Assembly (NCBI GenBank): GCA_009786025.1
Contig: WQUA01000002.1
Coordinates: 42,169-106,168 of the forward strand
Length of the DNA stretch: 64,000 nucleotides
Direction: 5' to 3'
Source: Pseudomonadota bacterium
GTDB taxonomy: Bacteria > Pseudomonadota > Gammaproteobacteria > Burkholderiales > Casimicrobiaceae
The notes beneath the pieces were generated by a model that was given only the letters and a program-made list of their open reading frames with translations, searched no databases and had not been told where the DNA came from. The position numbers and the translations under genes are program-made. Shown piece by piece: positions 20,170 through 34,096 of this stretch (positions are counted from its first letter, which is position 1; every line of letters begins with the position of its first letter).

Positions 20170-21477
20170 ATGTCGTTGTCCCGTAATGAACAAATCAAGG
20201 AACTGGAAAAAAGCTGGCAACAGCCGCGCTGGAAAGGCATCACCCGCCCCTACAGCGCCGCCGACGTTGTCGCGCTGCGTGGTTCAGTCGTCCCTGAATG
20301 CACCTTGGCGCGCCGGGCCGCCGATAAACTGTGGGGGCTGATCAACGGCAGCGCCAAAAAGGGCTACGTCAACTGCCTCGGCGCACTGACCGGCGGGCAG
20401 GCATTGCAACAAGCCAAAGCCGGCGTTGAAGCCATTTATCTCTCCGGTTGGCAAGTCGCCGCCGACGCCAACCTCGCCAGCTCGATGTACCCGGATCAAT
20501 CGCTGTATCCGGCCAACTCAGTGCCAGCAGTCGTCCAGCGCATCAACAACTCCTTCCGTCGTGCCGACCAGATTCAATGGGCGAACGGCATCGGCCCCGG
20601 CGATAAAGGCTATATCGACTACTTCCTGCCGATCGTTGCCGACGCTGAAGCCGGTTTCGGCGGGGTGCTGAACGCGTTTGAACTGATGAAGGGAATGATT
20701 GAAGCGGGCGCCGGCGGCGTTCACTTTGAAGATCAACTTGCCTCGGTCAAGAAGTGCGGACACATGGGCGGTAAAGTGCTGGTGCCAACGCAGGAAGCCG
20801 TGCAGAAACTGGTTGCCGCGCGGCTGGCCGCTGACGTGATGGGTGTGCCAACGCTGGTGATCGCGCGCACCGACGCCGATGCCGCCGATCTGCTGACCTC
20901 GGATTGCGATGCCAACGACAAGCCGTTTATCACTGGCGAGCGTACCCCGGAAGGTTTCTACCGTACCCGCGCTGGTGTTGAGCAGGCCATCAGCCGCGGC
21001 TTGGCCTATGCCGCTTACGCCGACATGATCTGGTGCGAAACCTCAACGCCCGACCTGAAGGCCGCGAAGCATTTCGCCGACGCGATCCACGCCAAGTTTC
21101 CCGGCAAACTGCTGGCGTACAACTGCTCGCCGTCGTTCAACTGGAAGAAGAATCTGGACGATGCCACCATCGCCAAGTTCCAGGACGAATTGTCGAAGAT
21201 GGGTTACAAGTATCAATTCATCACCCTCGCCGGCATCCACAGCATGTGGTACAACATGTTCGATTTGGCTCATGCCTACGCGCAAGGGAACGGCATGAAA
21301 CACTACGTCGAAAAAGTGCAGCAACCGGAATTTGCTTCCGCTGGTCGGGGTTACACCTTCGTTGCGCACCAGCAGGAAGTCGGCACCGGTTATTTCGATA
21401 AAGTCACCACCGTGATTCAGGGTGGCGCCTCGTCGGTGACCGCACTGACCGGCTCGACCGAAGAAGCGCAATTCTAA
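20170..21477 (+). CDS. aceA: Isocitrate lyase
   Basis: AceA cleaves isocitrate to glyoxylate and succinate, opening the glyoxylate shunt. It has 435 residues, the enterobacterial-type length. The catalytic loop [40 protein letters not shown], the metal/substrate region ADAEAGFGG and the C-terminal [14 protein letters not shown] are present. The start ATG has TAGGAGC about eight bases upstream. It lies 38 bases behind aceB; a 198-base repeat-bearing spacer separates it from aceK, which would lower aceK expression relative to aceA. Confidence 0.98.
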   Translation: MSLSRNEQIKELEKSWQQPRWKGITRPYSAADVVALRGSVVPECTLARRAADKLWGLINGSAKKGYVNCLGALTGGQALQQAKAGVEAIYLSGWQVAADANLASSMYPDQSLYPANSVPAVVQRINNSFRRADQIQWANGIGPGDKGYIDYFLPIVADAEAGFGGVLNAFELMKGMIEAGAGGVHFEDQLASVKKCGHMGGKVLVPTQEAVQKLVAARLAADVMGVPTLVIARTDADAADLLTSDCDANDKPFITGERTPEGFYRTRAGVEQAISRGLAYAAYADMIWCETSTPDLKAAKHFADAIHAKFPGKLLAYNCSPSFNWKKNLDDATIAKFQDELSKMGYKYQFITLAGIHSMWYNMFDLAHAYAQGNGMKHYVEKVQQPEFASAGRGYTFVAHQQEVGTGYFDKVTTVIQGGASSVTALTGSTEEAQF

Positions 21478-21487
21478 TCTGCCTTTT

Positions 21488-21535
21488 CTTCCCCCCTCTC
21501 TCACCCTCCCCTTCAAGGGGAGGATGGGATAGGGA
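21488..21535. repeat. R1 palindromic repeat in the aceA-aceK spacer
   Basis: CCCTCCCCTTCAAGGGGAGG forms a perfect hairpin just after aceA. In E. coli the aceA-aceK spacer also carries REP-type hairpins that reduce aceK expression, so this copy could play a similar part. A GTTCTTTGCGGTTAA unit of another family follows at about 21619-21633. Confidence 0.7.
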
Positions 21536-21675
21536 TGGGTTTCCCCGCAAAGCCTTTTCCTCTCCCGTCAGAAGGAATAAGCCGCATAACTTACGCGTTT
21601 TTTCTCTGCTCCTTTTACGTTCTTTGCGGTTAAAATAAAAGTTTGCTTCCTAACAACCGCTCTCTGATCGCAAAC

Positions 21676-23454
21676 ATGGAATCTGCCGCCGTCCTGTCTT
21701 CCGGCGCCACCGCCTTGTCTTCCGGCGGCGCTGCGGCCGCCGACATGGAGACGCTGGTTGCGCACACCATTCTGCAAGGTTTCGACGCTCAATACGGCCG
21801 TTTTCTCGAAATCACCGCCGGCGCTCAACGCCGCTTCGAAAACGCCGACTGGCCATCCGTCCAGATCGCGATGCGACAACGGATTCATTTGTACGACCAC
21901 CATGTCGGCCTGTCGGCTGAATTGATCCGACGGATGGCCGGCGACAGATGTCACGATGCCGTCTTTCTGGCGCGTGTCAAGGAACATTACACCACCTTGC
22001 TGCCGAATTACCCGCGCTTCGAAATCGCCGAGAGTTATTTCAATTCGGTTTATTGCCGTCTGTTTGAGCATCGCGATCTGGCGCAAGACAAGATGTTCGT
22101 GTTCAGCTCGCAGCCTGAGTACCGTCGCCGCGATTTGCCGCGACCGATTTCCATCAACTTCCCGCTGGCAGCGGGCGTTGAAGAGCGCATCCGGGTCATT
22201 TTGCGCAACTCGCCGTTGCGCCTGCCCTGGGAGAATCTGCCGCGCGACATCGCCGATATTGCCGACGTTCTCAACCGCCGCTTTGGCCAGGACGCGCTGA
22301 AAAGCGGCGTCCTTGAAATTTATAATGAGGTGTTCTACCGCAATAAGTCCGCCTGGATCGTCGGCAAACTGCGTCTCTCTGACGGCATCATGTACCCTTT
22401 CTTGCTGCCGATCAGCCGCAGCGATTCCGGCGAACTGTATGTCGATGCCTGTCTCACCGAATTTAGCGACGCCAGTATCGTCTTCAGCTTCAATCGCGCT
22501 TACTTCATGGTCTATGCGCCATTGCCCGCCGCCACCGTCGAATGGCTGCGCGAACTTCTGCCACATAAAACCACCGCCGAGTTGTACACGGCAATTGGTT
22601 GCCAGAAGCACGCCAAGACGGAGTATTATCGTGAATACCTGCGCCATCTGGAACAGACGACGGACAAGTTCACCATCGCCCCAGGTACGCGCGGCATGGT
22701 GATGCTGGTGTTCACGTTACCATCGTACGATGCCGTGTTCAAGGTGATCAAAGACCGCTTCGCGCCGCAAAAAAACGTTGATGCCGACCGTGTGCGCGCC
22801 TGTTATCAGCTTGTCAAGGAACACGATCGCGTCGGTCGTATGGCCGACACCCAGGAGTACGAAAACTTTGCGCTCGAAAAAAATCGCGTCGACGACGAGT
22901 TGATGGCTGAACTGCAACGCGAAATTCCGGAAAAACTTGACGATCTGGGTGATCGCATTTTAATCCGCCATCTTTATCTCGAGCAGCGGATGATCCCACT
23001 CAACCTTTACCTCGATCAGGTCGATGAAACTGCACGCGCTGAAATCATTGACGATTACGGCGTCGCTATCCGCCAACTGGCGAGCGCCAATATTTTCCCG
23101 GGCGACATGTTGCTTAAAAATTTCGGTGTTACCAAAAACAACCGGGTCGTATTTTACGACTACGACGAAATTCGCTACATGACCGAGATGAACTTTCGTG
23201 CGATTCCGCCACCGCGTTACCCCGAAGATGAGCTCGCCGGCGAGCCGTGGTACAGCGTCGCCGAAAATGATGTGTTTCCCGAAGAATTTCGCCAGTTTCT
23301 TTTCAACGACGACACATTACGGAAAGCGTTCGAAAAACACCACGAAGACATCTTTCACCCCGAATACTGGAAGCGTTTGCAGCAACGCATCCGTGAAGGC
23401 GTAATCGAGGATTTCTTTGCCTACCGGCGAACGCAGCGGTTTCGACAGAGATAA
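21676..23454 (+). CDS. aceK: Isocitrate dehydrogenase kinase/phosphatase
   Basis: AceK phosphorylates and dephosphorylates isocitrate dehydrogenase, steering carbon into the glyoxylate shunt. From the ATG at 21676 it has 592 residues; the first ~24 are a low-complexity A/S/G stretch, and family similarity starts at [20 protein letters not shown] (Met at 21745), so the true start could be there. Further landmarks are [31 protein letters not shown] (ATP-binding region), [14 protein letters not shown] and [23 protein letters not shown] cut across the catalytic centre. Third gene of aceBAK, with a hairpin terminator 35 bases after the stop. Confidence 0.97.
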   Translation: MESAAVLSSGATALSSGGAAAADMETLVAHTILQGFDAQYGRFLEITAGAQRRFENADWPSVQIAMRQRIHLYDHHVGLSAELIRRMAGDRCHDAVFLARVKEHYTTLLPNYPRFEIAESYFNSVYCRLFEHRDLAQDKMFVFSSQPEYRRRDLPRPISINFPLAAGVEERIRVILRNSPLRLPWENLPRDIADIADVLNRRFGQDALKSGVLEIYNEVFYRNKSAWIVGKLRLSDGIMYPFLLPISRSDSGELYVDACLTEFSDASIVFSFNRAYFMVYAPLPAATVEWLRELLPHKTTAELYTAIGCQKHAKTEYYREYLRHLEQTTDKFTIAPGTRGMVMLVFTLPSYDAVFKVIKDRFAPQKNVDADRVRACYQLVKEHDRVGRMADTQEYENFALEKNRVDDELMAELQREIPEKLDDLGDRILIRHLYLEQRMIPLNLYLDQVDETARAEIIDDYGVAIRQLASANIFPGDMLLKNFGVTKNNRVVFYDYDEIRYMTEMNFRAIPPPRYPEDELAGEPWYSVAENDVFPEEFRQFLFNDDTLRKAFEKHHEDIFHPEYWKRLQQRIREGVIEDFFAYRRTQRFRQR

Positions 23455-23488
23455 ACCCGTTTTTTAACCACGAAAAACACGAACTGCA

Positions 23489-23520
23489 GGGCGGGTTTCA
23501 AACCCGCCCTTTCCCCTTTT
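23489..23520 (+). terminator. Intrinsic terminator of aceK
   Basis: GGGCGGGTTT-C-AAACCCGCCC, a perfect 10-bp stem, is followed by TTTCCCCTTTT. A closely related hairpin forms the atp operon terminator at 23826-23853. Confidence 0.8.
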
Positions 23521-23618
23521 GTTTCACGCGAAGACGCGAAGAACGCGAACCCCCCCTTCAAAAGGGATGGCACGGGAGGAGATAGGGTCGTCAGGGATCA
23601 GAGGACAGATATCAAAAA

Positions 23619-23705
23619 TGCGTCATTGCGAGGGACGAAGTGACGAAGCATTCCAGAAAATGTGTGCTTCGGAAAACACTGGATTGCTTCGCTCGCAATA
23701 ACGAG
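23619..23705. repeat. Imperfect palindromic, MITE-like element
   Basis: The left arm TGCGTCATTGCGAGGGACGA (to about 23656, ending CATTCCAG) pairs with the right arm CTGGATTGCTTCGCTCGCAA (23679-23702). This arrangement of CGTCATTGCGAG and ATTGCTTCGC arms is a repeat type seen in many unrelated environmental genomes. It carries no gene. Confidence 0.75.
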
Positions 23706-23790
23706 TTCTTCGCGCCTTCGCGTGAAGTCATTCCCGGATGGCGCTTCGCTTCTCCGGGCTTGCTTCAAACCCCCGTCGCCTTCGGCGGCA

Positions 23791-23813
23791 CCCCTTTGGA
23801 AAGGGGCTTTTTT
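23791..23813 (+). terminator. Second plus-strand intrinsic terminator
   Basis: CCCCTTT-GG-AAAGGGG followed by CTTTTTT. It would catch transcripts that read past the aceK terminator before they reach the convergent atp genes. Confidence 0.7.
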
Positions 23814-23825
23814 CTTCGCGAGCAA

Positions 23826-23853
23826 TAAAAAGGGCTGGTTTGAAACCCGCCCC
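23826..23853 (-). terminator. Intrinsic terminator of the atp operon
   Basis: On the minus strand GGGCGGGTTT-C-AAACCAGCCC is followed by TTTTTATT, about 82 bases past the atpC stop. Confidence 0.75.
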
Positions 23854-23934
23854 TGCATTTCTATGTCTCCGCGTGAGAATTTCTTTGCGGGTTAATAACC
23901 GAGACCGTGCTTCGCTTGTCCAGACGGCCTCTGA

Positions 23935-24366
23935 TTACCGTACTTCGGCGCGATTTTTGTACTTGCGCAGAACTTCCATTTGCGCCATCACTGCCGCCAG
24001 TTCGGCTTCAGCGCGAGCGAGGTCTTCTTTCGACGATTGGTTCGCCATCGCTTCTTCAGCTTTCTTTTTCGCTTCCATTGCCGCTTTTTCGTCGAGGTCT
24101 TTGGCGCGGATCGCGGTATCGGCGAGTACCGTCACCAAGCTCGGCTGTACTTCCAGAAATCCGCCTTGCACAAAGATCACTTCTTCCTGCTCTTTGCCGG
24201 GCAGCTTGAGCCGTACGGCGCCGGGTTTGATCTGTGTGAGAAGCGGCGTGTGACGTGGATAAATGCCGAGTTCGCCGCAGATTCCCGGTAAGGCGACGAA
24301 TTCAGCCTGGCCAGAGAAAATCAATTCTTCGGCGCTGACAACATCGACACGCAAAGTGAGGCTCAT
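23935..24366 (-). CDS. atpC: ATP synthase epsilon subunit
   Basis: The F1 central-stalk epsilon subunit couples rotation to catalysis and inhibits hydrolysis. It has 143 residues: an N-terminal beta-sandwich ([38 protein letters not shown]) and a C-terminal two-helix domain ([35 protein letters not shown]). Last gene of the operon, 9 bases after atpD. No glmU follows; the operon ends at a hairpin terminator. Confidence 0.96.
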   Translation of the reverse strand: MSLTLRVDVVSAEELIFSGQAEFVALPGICGELGIYPRHTPLLTQIKPGAVRLKLPGKEQEEVIFVQGGFLEVQPSLVTVLADTAIRAKDLDEKAAMEAKKKAEEAMANQSSKEDLARAEAELAAVMAQMEVLRKYKNRAEVR

Positions 24367-24375
24367 AACACTTCC

Positions 24376-26698
<2,323 letters not shown>

Positions 26699-26734
26699 TG
26701 TGTTCGCCTTCGTCCGTCCGTCTCAATGCCGCGT

Positions 26735-28276
26735 TTAGTACGTGCCGGTTTTCTTGAAATCTTCCAGCGCTGTCGTCAACGCTTTTTCGTCGTCGCCGCT
26801 CAACTCTTTCTTGTCCTCGATACGGTTCATCAGTTCGCCGTACTTGCTCTTCATAAACTGCCGCATCGCGCTTTCAAAAATCAGCGCCCGTTCGACCGGC
26901 ACATCGTCGAGGTATCCTTTTTCGACGGCAAACAGCGTCAGCGCCATTTCAAAAACCTGCAACGGCTCGTACTGCGGCTGCTTCATCAGTTCGGTCACCA
27001 TGCGCCCGCGATCCAATTGCTTGCGGGTCGCGTCGTCGAGGTCGGACGCGAATTGCGCAAACGCCGCCAACTCGCGGTACTGCGCCAGTGCCAGACGCAC
27101 GCCGCCGCCGAGTTTCTTGATGACTTTGGTTTGCGCTGCGCCGCCGACCCGCGACACTGAAATACCGGCGTTAATCGCCGGACGAATACCAGCATTGAAC
27201 AGGTCGGTTTCCAAAAAGATTTGGCCATCAGTAATCGAGATCACGTTGGTCGGCACGAACGCGGTCACGTCGCCGGCCTGTGTTTCAATGATCGGCAGCG
27301 CCGTCAATGAGCCGGTCTTGCCTTTGACCGCGCCTTTGGTGAATTGCTCCACGTAATCGGGATTGACACGCGCAGCGCGTTCGAGCAAGCGCGAGTGCAA
27401 ATAAAACACGTCGCCCGGATACGCTTCACGCCCTGGCGGGCGGCGCAACAACAGCGATACTTGTCGGTACGCCCACGCCTGTTTGGTCAGGTCGTCGTAA
27501 ATGATCAGCGCATCCTGCCCGCGATCGCGGAAGTATTCGCCCATCGTGCAGCCCGAATAGGGTGCAATGTACTGCATCGCCGCCGAGTCGGATGCCGACG
27601 CGGCAACCACGATGGTGTATTCCATCGCGCCGTGTTCTTCCAGCTTGCGAATCACGCTCTTGATCGACGATGCTTTCTGGCCGATTGCGACGTAAATACA
27701 GATCAGGTCTTTGCCTTTCTGGTTGATGATGGTATCGACCGCCACCGCCGTCTTGCCGGTCTGACGGTCGCCGATGATCAATTCGCGTTGCCCGCGACCG
27801 ATCGGCACCATCGAGTCAATCGACTTCAGCCCGGTCTGCACCGGCTGCGACACCGATTGCCGCGCGATCACGCCGGGCGCGACTTTTTCGATCACGTCGG
27901 TCATCTTGGCGTTGATCGGCCCTTTGCCGTCAATCGGCTGACCCAGCGAATTCACAACGCGCCCGATCAACTCCGGCCCGACCGGCACTTCCAGAATGCG
28001 CCCTGTACATTTGACGGTGTCGCCTTCGGAAATGTGTTCGTATTCACCGAGCACCACGGCGCCGACCGAGTCGCGCTCGAGGTTCAGCGCCAGACCGAAG
28101 GCGTTACCGGGAAATTCCAGCATTTCGCCTTGCATCGCGTCCGACAATCCGTGAATACGGCAGATGCCGTCAGTCACGGAAATCACGGTTCCCTGTGTCT
28201 TGATCTCGGCACGGGTGTCGAGATTCTGGATCTTGTTTTTAATCAGTTCGCTGATTTCAGAAGGATTCAACTGCAT
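26735..28276 (-). CDS. atpA: ATP synthase alpha subunit
   Basis: The non-catalytic nucleotide-binding F1 subunit, 513 residues. The P-loop is [18 protein letters not shown]; the N-terminal crown begins [36 protein letters not shown] and the [13 protein letters not shown] signature (with the conserved Arg) are intact. It lies 45 bases after atpH and 36 before atpG. No repeat insertion was seen in this or any other atp gene. Confidence 0.98.
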   Translation of the reverse strand: MQLNPSEISELIKNKIQNLDTRAEIKTQGTVISVTDGICRIHGLSDAMQGEMLEFPGNAFGLALNLERDSVGAVVLGEYEHISEGDTVKCTGRILEVPVGPELIGRVVNSLGQPIDGKGPINAKMTDVIEKVAPGVIARQSVSQPVQTGLKSIDSMVPIGRGQRELIIGDRQTGKTAVAVDTIINQKGKDLICIYVAIGQKASSIKSVIRKLEEHGAMEYTIVVAASASDSAAMQYIAPYSGCTMGEYFRDRGQDALIIYDDLTKQAWAYRQVSLLLRRPPGREAYPGDVFYLHSRLLERAARVNPDYVEQFTKGAVKGKTGSLTALPIIETQAGDVTAFVPTNVISITDGQIFLETDLFNAGIRPAINAGISVSRVGGAAQTKVIKKLGGGVRLALAQYRELAAFAQFASDLDDATRKQLDRGRMVTELMKQPQYEPLQVFEMALTLFAVEKGYLDDVPVERALIFESAMRQFMKSKYGELMNRIEDKKELSGDDEKALTTALEDFKKTGTY

Positions 28277-28321
28277 GGTGTCCTCATCATGCCCTCAGGG
28301 GCATCGCTTTCATTCAAAAAG

Positions 28322-28858
28322 TCAGGCATGTAACTCGCGCGCCATCACCGCCAACCGGCCTTGCACAGAAGCATCTATCACCGTGTCGCCAACCGTGATC
28401 CGCGTACCGCCAATCAGCGCCGGATTGACGGAAATCTGCGCGTCCACCTTCCTGCCGGTATGCTTCGCCAACGCCGCCCGTATTTCGTTTTCCTGCGTTG
28501 CATCAAGCGGCAACGCCGTTTCAATGGTCGCCTCGACCGTGCCTTCCGCCGCTTCCTTGCGCTGCAAAAACAAGGTTTCGATTTCCGCCATCAGCCCGAT
28601 CCGACCAGCGCGCAACAGCACTTCCGCCAGGCGCTTTCCGCCGGCATCAAGCGCGTCGCCGCACACTTCGGCAAACATTTTCATCTTGGCGGCAACGTCT
28701 GTTTTCGGATTGTTGAGCAATTCGCGCACCTTCGGCGCTTCGCTTACTGCCCGCAACAACGCCAGCGCCGACTGCCAGTGCGGCAGCCTTTTTTCCTCAG
28801 CCGCCAACGCAAACACCGCTTCGGCGTAGGGGCGGGCAACGGTCAATCGTTCAGCCAT
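28322..28858 (-). CDS. atpH: ATP synthase delta subunit
   Basis: The F1 delta subunit links the peripheral stalk to the top of F1. It has 178 residues, with the family N-terminus TVARPYAEAVFALA and the C-terminal signature PALIGGTRITVGDTVIDASV followed by GRL. It is 9 bases downstream of atpF. Confidence 0.97.
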   Translation of the reverse strand: MAERLTVARPYAEAVFALAAEEKRLPHWQSALALLRAVSEAPKVRELLNNPKTDVAAKMKMFAEVCGDALDAGGKRLAEVLLRAGRIGLMAEIETLFLQRKEAAEGTVEATIETALPLDATQENEIRAALAKHTGRKVDAQISVNPALIGGTRITVGDTVIDASVQGRLAVMARELHA

Positions 28859-28867
28859 GGCAGCGCC

Positions 28868-29338
28868 TTACAGTTCCTGTTTCAGCGCCGACAACAAGTC
28901 AGCGTGCGCTTTCGCGTCAACTTCGCGCTGCAAAATTTTCGCCGCGCCGGCCACCGCCAAATCTGCCACCTGGTGGCGCAAAGCTTCGCGCGCCCGCGAA
29001 ACTTCCTGATCGACCTCGGCGCGCGCCGCGACCATGATGCGCTCGGCTTCGTCTTGCGCACTGGCCTTGGCCTGATCCAGCATTTCGGCCTTCAGCTTTT
29101 CGCCTTGCGCGATGATCTCGGCGGCTTTCCCCTTGGCTTCGCGCAGCAAGTCGGCGGAACGCTTGGCGGCCAATTCCAGATCGTGCTTGCCACGTTCAGC
29201 AGCCGCCAGCCCGTCGGCAATTTGCTGCTTGCGCGCTTCCAGCGCACGGATGACCGGCGGCCAGATAAACCGCATGCAGAACCACACGAACAAGGCGAAC
29301 ATGATCGTCTGGCCGAGTAGGGTCGCATTGATATTCAT
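28868..29338 (-). CDS. atpF: ATP synthase b subunit
   Basis: The peripheral-stalk subunit, 156 residues. One N-terminal membrane segment ([20 protein letters not shown]) is followed by a long charged helix rich in A, E, K and R, as expected for the b dimer. A single b gene is present, with no b-prime copy. Confidence 0.97.
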   Translation of the reverse strand: MNINATLLGQTIMFALFVWFCMRFIWPPVIRALEARKQQIADGLAAAERGKHDLELAAKRSADLLREAKGKAAEIIAQGEKLKAEMLDQAKASAQDEAERIMVAARAEVDQEVSRAREALRHQVADLAVAGAAKILQREVDAKAHADLLSALKQEL

Positions 29339-29392
29339 GCAAAAACCTTTTCTCTCATGGTGAGAATGACAATACGCGACGGTGCGCCGACG

Positions 29393-29656
<264 letters not shown>

Positions 29657-29681
29657 TTAAAAAATCAAAAATGCATTCGGG

Positions 29682-30913
<1,232 letters not shown>

Positions 30914-31114
30914 GATGCGCCCCTGACCCCATTACATCGCCCGACTCAGATGAGCGCAGCGATAATAACAAGAGGTCTGTTCGTTGTGAGCGGTCATGGC
31001 GCGTATTGATCTGCAATATCCCTGCTTTTGTCCGCCCGTCTTTTCCAACAGGCTTACTCAAATAATCGCGGAATTGTAAGGGCTTTTATGGCGTCCCGCA
31101 ACAGTTTTGACGCG

Positions 31115-31591
31115 TTACAAAAAAGAAAGGTCTATTTCGGCGAGCGCAATGCGCTTGGTATTCCCAACCCTTGTGTCTCGCGCAAAAATCACCCGTTTAC
31201 CCATAACATCAAAAGGGTTTTCGCCGCTATGCGCAACCTCTTGCCCGGCTCAATGAGCGAAGGTGTATTCGTAGGTAGAAATCATGGGGACATCGGTAAA
31301 ACGATCTTCGCCGTACCCCTATTGGATGAACGAGACGGAATCATAAATTTTGTCCTCATAAGTCGCCCGCACGTGGCGAGGATCAGCGCCCGTGTGCTTT
31401 ATTCTCAAACGATTTAATAGGAAATTATCAGGATTGGAAACGGCTTCTATTTCGATGACGCGACTCAACTCATCATATTGAAAAACTTCGACCCTCTGGT
31501 CTGTCCGCCTGTGGTTTTTATTCAACCTCTTTTCCCCGGGGTCGCCAGTATCGCCCGTGTCGTCGCCCGACGCGGTTTCTTCCTGGTCTCT
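31115..31591 (-). pseudogene. Unknown gene broken by two in-frame stop codons
   Basis: A protein-like minus-strand frame runs from about 31591 to a TAA at 31115-31117. It is interrupted only by TAG at 31319-31321 and TGA at 31250-31252. Segments are VEVFQYDELSRVIEIEAVSN before the TAG, GYGEDRFTDVPMISTYEYTF between the stops, and VMGKRVIFARDTRVGNTKRI after the TGA. All three share one frame, so point mutations (for example CAG to TAG) in a ~155-codon gene are the simplest reading; readthrough is less likely. The 5' end abuts a CTGATCCCTGA repeat unit and has no start codon. The YDELSRV phrase recalls Rhs repeats, but the family is unknown. Confidence 0.55.
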
Positions 31592-31600
31592 AATCCCTGA

Positions 31601-32818
31601 TCACGGATGCGCCAACCGTTGCGCCTGCGGTATCAACTGCTGGTAGGCCTCTTCCGGCAACTCCGTTTTCCAGTAGCCCGACCATTTCGCCGCGCCGATC
31701 ACGCCGCCGACCACAACAGCGAGCAACAATGTCAGCAGCGCGCCCGATAATGCCCGCCGCCGCCAGCGGCGGTTAATCCCCTGAGCATCACCATTGGCGG
31801 CAACTTCTTTGCCCGGGCGCAGCGAAAACTGCAATGCATCCTGCGCCGGACACACGGCCACGCACGACAGACAGGCGGTGCATTCAGCGGAGCGAATCTG
31901 CATTTTCCGATCGACCGGCAACTGCGCCGGACAGGCTTTCGCGCACTTGGCGCAATCAATGCACGCCTCGGCATCGCGCCGGACTTTGAACGGCGACAGC
32001 AACGACAGCAATCCCACCAGCGCGCCATACGGACACAGATAACGGCACCACAAATTCTTGATAAAAACGCTGCCGACGATTAGCACCAGGATCGTGATCA
32101 GCGCGGCGTTGCCGATATACCGAAAGAAGTTCAGCATTTTCACATCGACGATCAACCCGTACGGCGACAACATGAAAAACGCGATCGCTTCCGCCGTGCT
32201 GACCACCACGATATACAGAAACGCCGCCATCAAAAGATACTTGAGCGCCCGCAATGGCAGATCGAGCCAGCGCGGCACGGGCAAGTTGCGCCCCAACATC
32301 CATTGCCCCAATCTCCACAAGCCCTCTGACAAGGTACCGACCGGACACAGCCAGGAGCAGAACGATTTTTTGAACAACAGACTGATCAGCAGAAACGCCA
32401 CCAGTAAAAACATCGCCGCCGCGTGAACAGGAGGAATCTCGAGCGTCATCAGCGCATACTTGAGGTTCATCAACCCGGCGATCGGTAGCCAGCCTTCGAC
32501 GCCGTCCGGACGCGCCACCTTGAACGATGTTTCGCCGGTTTCGTAATACCGCACCCAGAGATAGAACTGCACGCACAAAAAGACGTTCAATAAAACAAAG
32601 GCGATTTGCGTCGCATGCCGCCAGGTTCTGACATTGCGTCGGTCAAACCAGGGCATCCGTCCGCCCGCCATGCCCGGTCGCCGGATCAGAATTTTTTTGG
32701 CGCGTTTCGCCGCCGCCAGCGCCTCATCGTCATCCTGCCGGTAATCCTCCAGCACAGATGTTTCCAGCGTGTTCTTGTCTTGCGCTTCCGTCACTTTGCC
32801 CCCGAACGGGTCAATCAC
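31601..32818 (-). CDS. Membrane polyferredoxin of the NapH/CcoG/YccM type
   Basis: An inner-membrane iron-sulfur protein of about 405 residues; the start is GTG at 32816-32818 or the TTG just before it, without a clear ribosome site. It has about five to six membrane helices, two CxxxCP motifs at membrane edges (CSWLCPVG, CRYLCPYG), then two ferredoxin motifs CIDCAKCAKACP and CTACLSCVAVCP, and a last helix near the C-terminus. Family members pass electrons between quinones and periplasmic or cytoplasmic redox enzymes or assist copper-oxidase maturation. Its exact partner is unknown; it could serve the anchor-less molybdoenzyme at 14.8 kb, which is speculation. Confidence 0.85.
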   Translation of the reverse strand: MIDPFGGKVTEAQDKNTLETSVLEDYRQDDDEALAAAKRAKKILIRRPGMAGGRMPWFDRRNVRTWRHATQIAFVLLNVFLCVQFYLWVRYYETGETSFKVARPDGVEGWLPIAGLMNLKYALMTLEIPPVHAAAMFLLVAFLLISLLFKKSFCSWLCPVGTLSEGLWRLGQWMLGRNLPVPRWLDLPLRALKYLLMAAFLYIVVVSTAEAIAFFMLSPYGLIVDVKMLNFFRYIGNAALITILVLIVGSVFIKNLWCRYLCPYGALVGLLSLLSPFKVRRDAEACIDCAKCAKACPAQLPVDRKMQIRSAECTACLSCVAVCPAQDALQFSLRPGKEVAANGDAQGINRRWRRRALSGALLTLLLAVVVGGVIGAAKWSGYWKTELPEEAYQQLIPQAQRLAHP

Positions 32819-32943
32819 CAACTGTGCAATTTAACACAGAAAACACCTTTTAGATATATTTTACAGAGTGCGAGAACGACAACGCGACCAGGTACTGACA
32901 ACAACACCCTTCCCCTGCGTTCCCGCGCTTTCGCGCGAAATGT

Positions 32944-33192
32944 TCAATGGCTGCAAACGTGACTCCCGGCGGTCGTAAAACCATCGCCGCAATGATCGAA
33001 TTTTCCGCGCGCATCGAGAAAGTCGATCAACTCTGCCGCAGTCATGCCGTCGGCCGAGCAGGTATGAAAGCGCGCATCGGTTCCAAATTTCTGATGAATG
33101 GCCACGACCAGGCTTTCTCGCGTCCATGTTTTACCCGACGTGATCATCATCTCCATTACTTCATGGCCATGCACCGATTCCGTTTTTCTCAT
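32944..33192 (-). CDS. yecH: YecH-family metal-binding protein
   Basis: An 82-residue protein matching the E. coli YecH pattern throughout: SVHGHEVMEMMITSGKTWTR, FGTDARFHTCSADGMTA, LIDFLDARGKF and a C-terminal CSH. Conserved Cys and His residues (HGH, CSA, final Cys-x-His) suggest metal binding; the function is not established. The ATG at 33190-33192 has a strong AGGGGG ribosome site. It lies 21 bases downstream of parB on the same strand. Confidence 0.85.
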   Translation of the reverse strand: MRKTESVHGHEVMEMMITSGKTWTRESLVVAIHQKFGTDARFHTCSADGMTAAELIDFLDARGKFDHCGDGFTTAGSHVCSH

Positions 33193-33213
33193 CGTTTTCC
33201 CCCTCTGTGTTTG

Positions 33214-34062
33214 TTACCGCAGTTTTTCCAGAATCCCGTCCAGTGTGTCGAGATTCGCGTAATGAATAATCAGTTTGCCCGCGCCTTTTTTGCCGGTTTC
33301 GATTTGCACTTTGGCGCCAAGTTGTTCCGACAGTTCCGTTTCAAGTCGCGCGAGATCGGCGTCGCGCGTCACGGTTTTTTTCTTGACCGGCGGACGCAGC
33401 ATCGCGTGCACCAGCCGCTCGGCTTCGCGCACGCTCATACCTTTTTCGACGATACGCGACGCCGCCATCGCCTGTTGCTCGTTCGGCAAAACCAACAGCG
33501 CCCGCGCATGTCCCATTTCCAGTGCGCCACTGTTCAATTGAGCCTGCACCGACTCCGACAACTGCAACAACCGCAACAAATTGCTCACCGCGCTACGCGA
33601 ACGGCCCACCGCTTTGGCGGCGTCCTCATGGGTCAACGAAAATTCGCCGATCAGGCGCTGCAAACCCTGCGCCTCTTCAAGCGGATTCAGGTTTTCGCGC
33701 TGGATATTTTCGATCAACGCCCAGGCCAATGCTGTCTGATCAGGAATCGTTTTGACCAGCACCGGCACTTCTTTCAGTCCGGCGCGCTGCGCGGCGCGCC
33801 AGCGCCGCTCGCCAGCAATGATTTCATAGCGGTTGTCACTAACGGCGCGCACCAGTATCGGTTGCATCAATCCTTGTTCACGAATTGACTCGGCCAATTC
33901 GTTGAGCGACGCTTCATCCATTCGCGTGCGTGGCTGATATTTGCCCGGCTGCAAGCGCGCGATCGCCACCGTTTGCAGTTCCGACGCCTGCGCGCTTGCC
34001 GCTTCGTCTCCCGGCGGGATCAATGAATCAAGGCCGCGGCCTAGTCCTTTGGGTCTTATCAT
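33214..34062 (-). CDS. parB: Chromosome-partitioning protein ParB
   Basis: ParB binds parS, loads as a CTP-dependent clamp and spreads along DNA. It has 282 residues: N-terminal ParA-contact segment (KGLGRGLDSLI), CTP-binding ParB/Srx domain with GERRWRAAQRAGL, helix-turn-helix region (SLTHEDAAKAVGRSRSAVSN), and a C-terminal dimer domain. Two parS sites are present 4.3 kb away at 38.3-38.4 kb. It follows parA by 26 bases, a gap made of a GTTCTTTGCGGTTAA-type repeat. Confidence 0.97.
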   Translation of the reverse strand: MIRPKGLGRGLDSLIPPGDEAASAQASELQTVAIARLQPGKYQPRTRMDEASLNELAESIREQGLMQPILVRAVSDNRYEIIAGERRWRAAQRAGLKEVPVLVKTIPDQTALAWALIENIQRENLNPLEEAQGLQRLIGEFSLTHEDAAKAVGRSRSAVSNLLRLLQLSESVQAQLNSGALEMGHARALLVLPNEQQAMAASRIVEKGMSVREAERLVHAMLRPPVKKKTVTRDADLARLETELSEQLGAKVQIETGKKGAGKLIIHYANLDTLDGILEKLR

Positions 34063-34065
34063 TTT

Positions 34066-34096
34066 TGTGCTCTATGCGTTCTTTGCGGTTAAACCT
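34066..34096. repeat. TTCTTTGCGGTTAA-type repeat (family R3) between parA and parB
   Basis: The unit supplies the TAA stop codon of parA (TTA at 34089-34091 on the plus strand). The same unit supplies the mnmG stop at 36298-36311 and occurs at 21619-21633 before aceK. Confidence 0.65.

Larger units (their letters stand above)
23455..23934. other. 480-base convergent gap between aceK and atpC, packed with repeats and terminators
   Basis: No gene is seen. It contains ACCACGAAAAACACGAA and TTTCACGCGAAGACGCGAAG units, three hairpins with terminator character, an imperfect palindromic MITE-like element (23619-23705), and an R5 unit (23764-23812). This is the densest repeat patch in the window and lies exactly between two convergent operons. 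Confidence 0.75.

Noticed and set aside
23619..23705. CRISPR-like or insertion-sequence origin for the palindromic element
   Set aside because: There is one palindrome only, no regular spacers, no transposase and no terminal duplication that I can see.
31028..31417. Plus-strand 129-codon open frame upstream of the atp operon
   Set aside because: It is antisense to the better-supported broken minus-strand frame and has no ribosome site.
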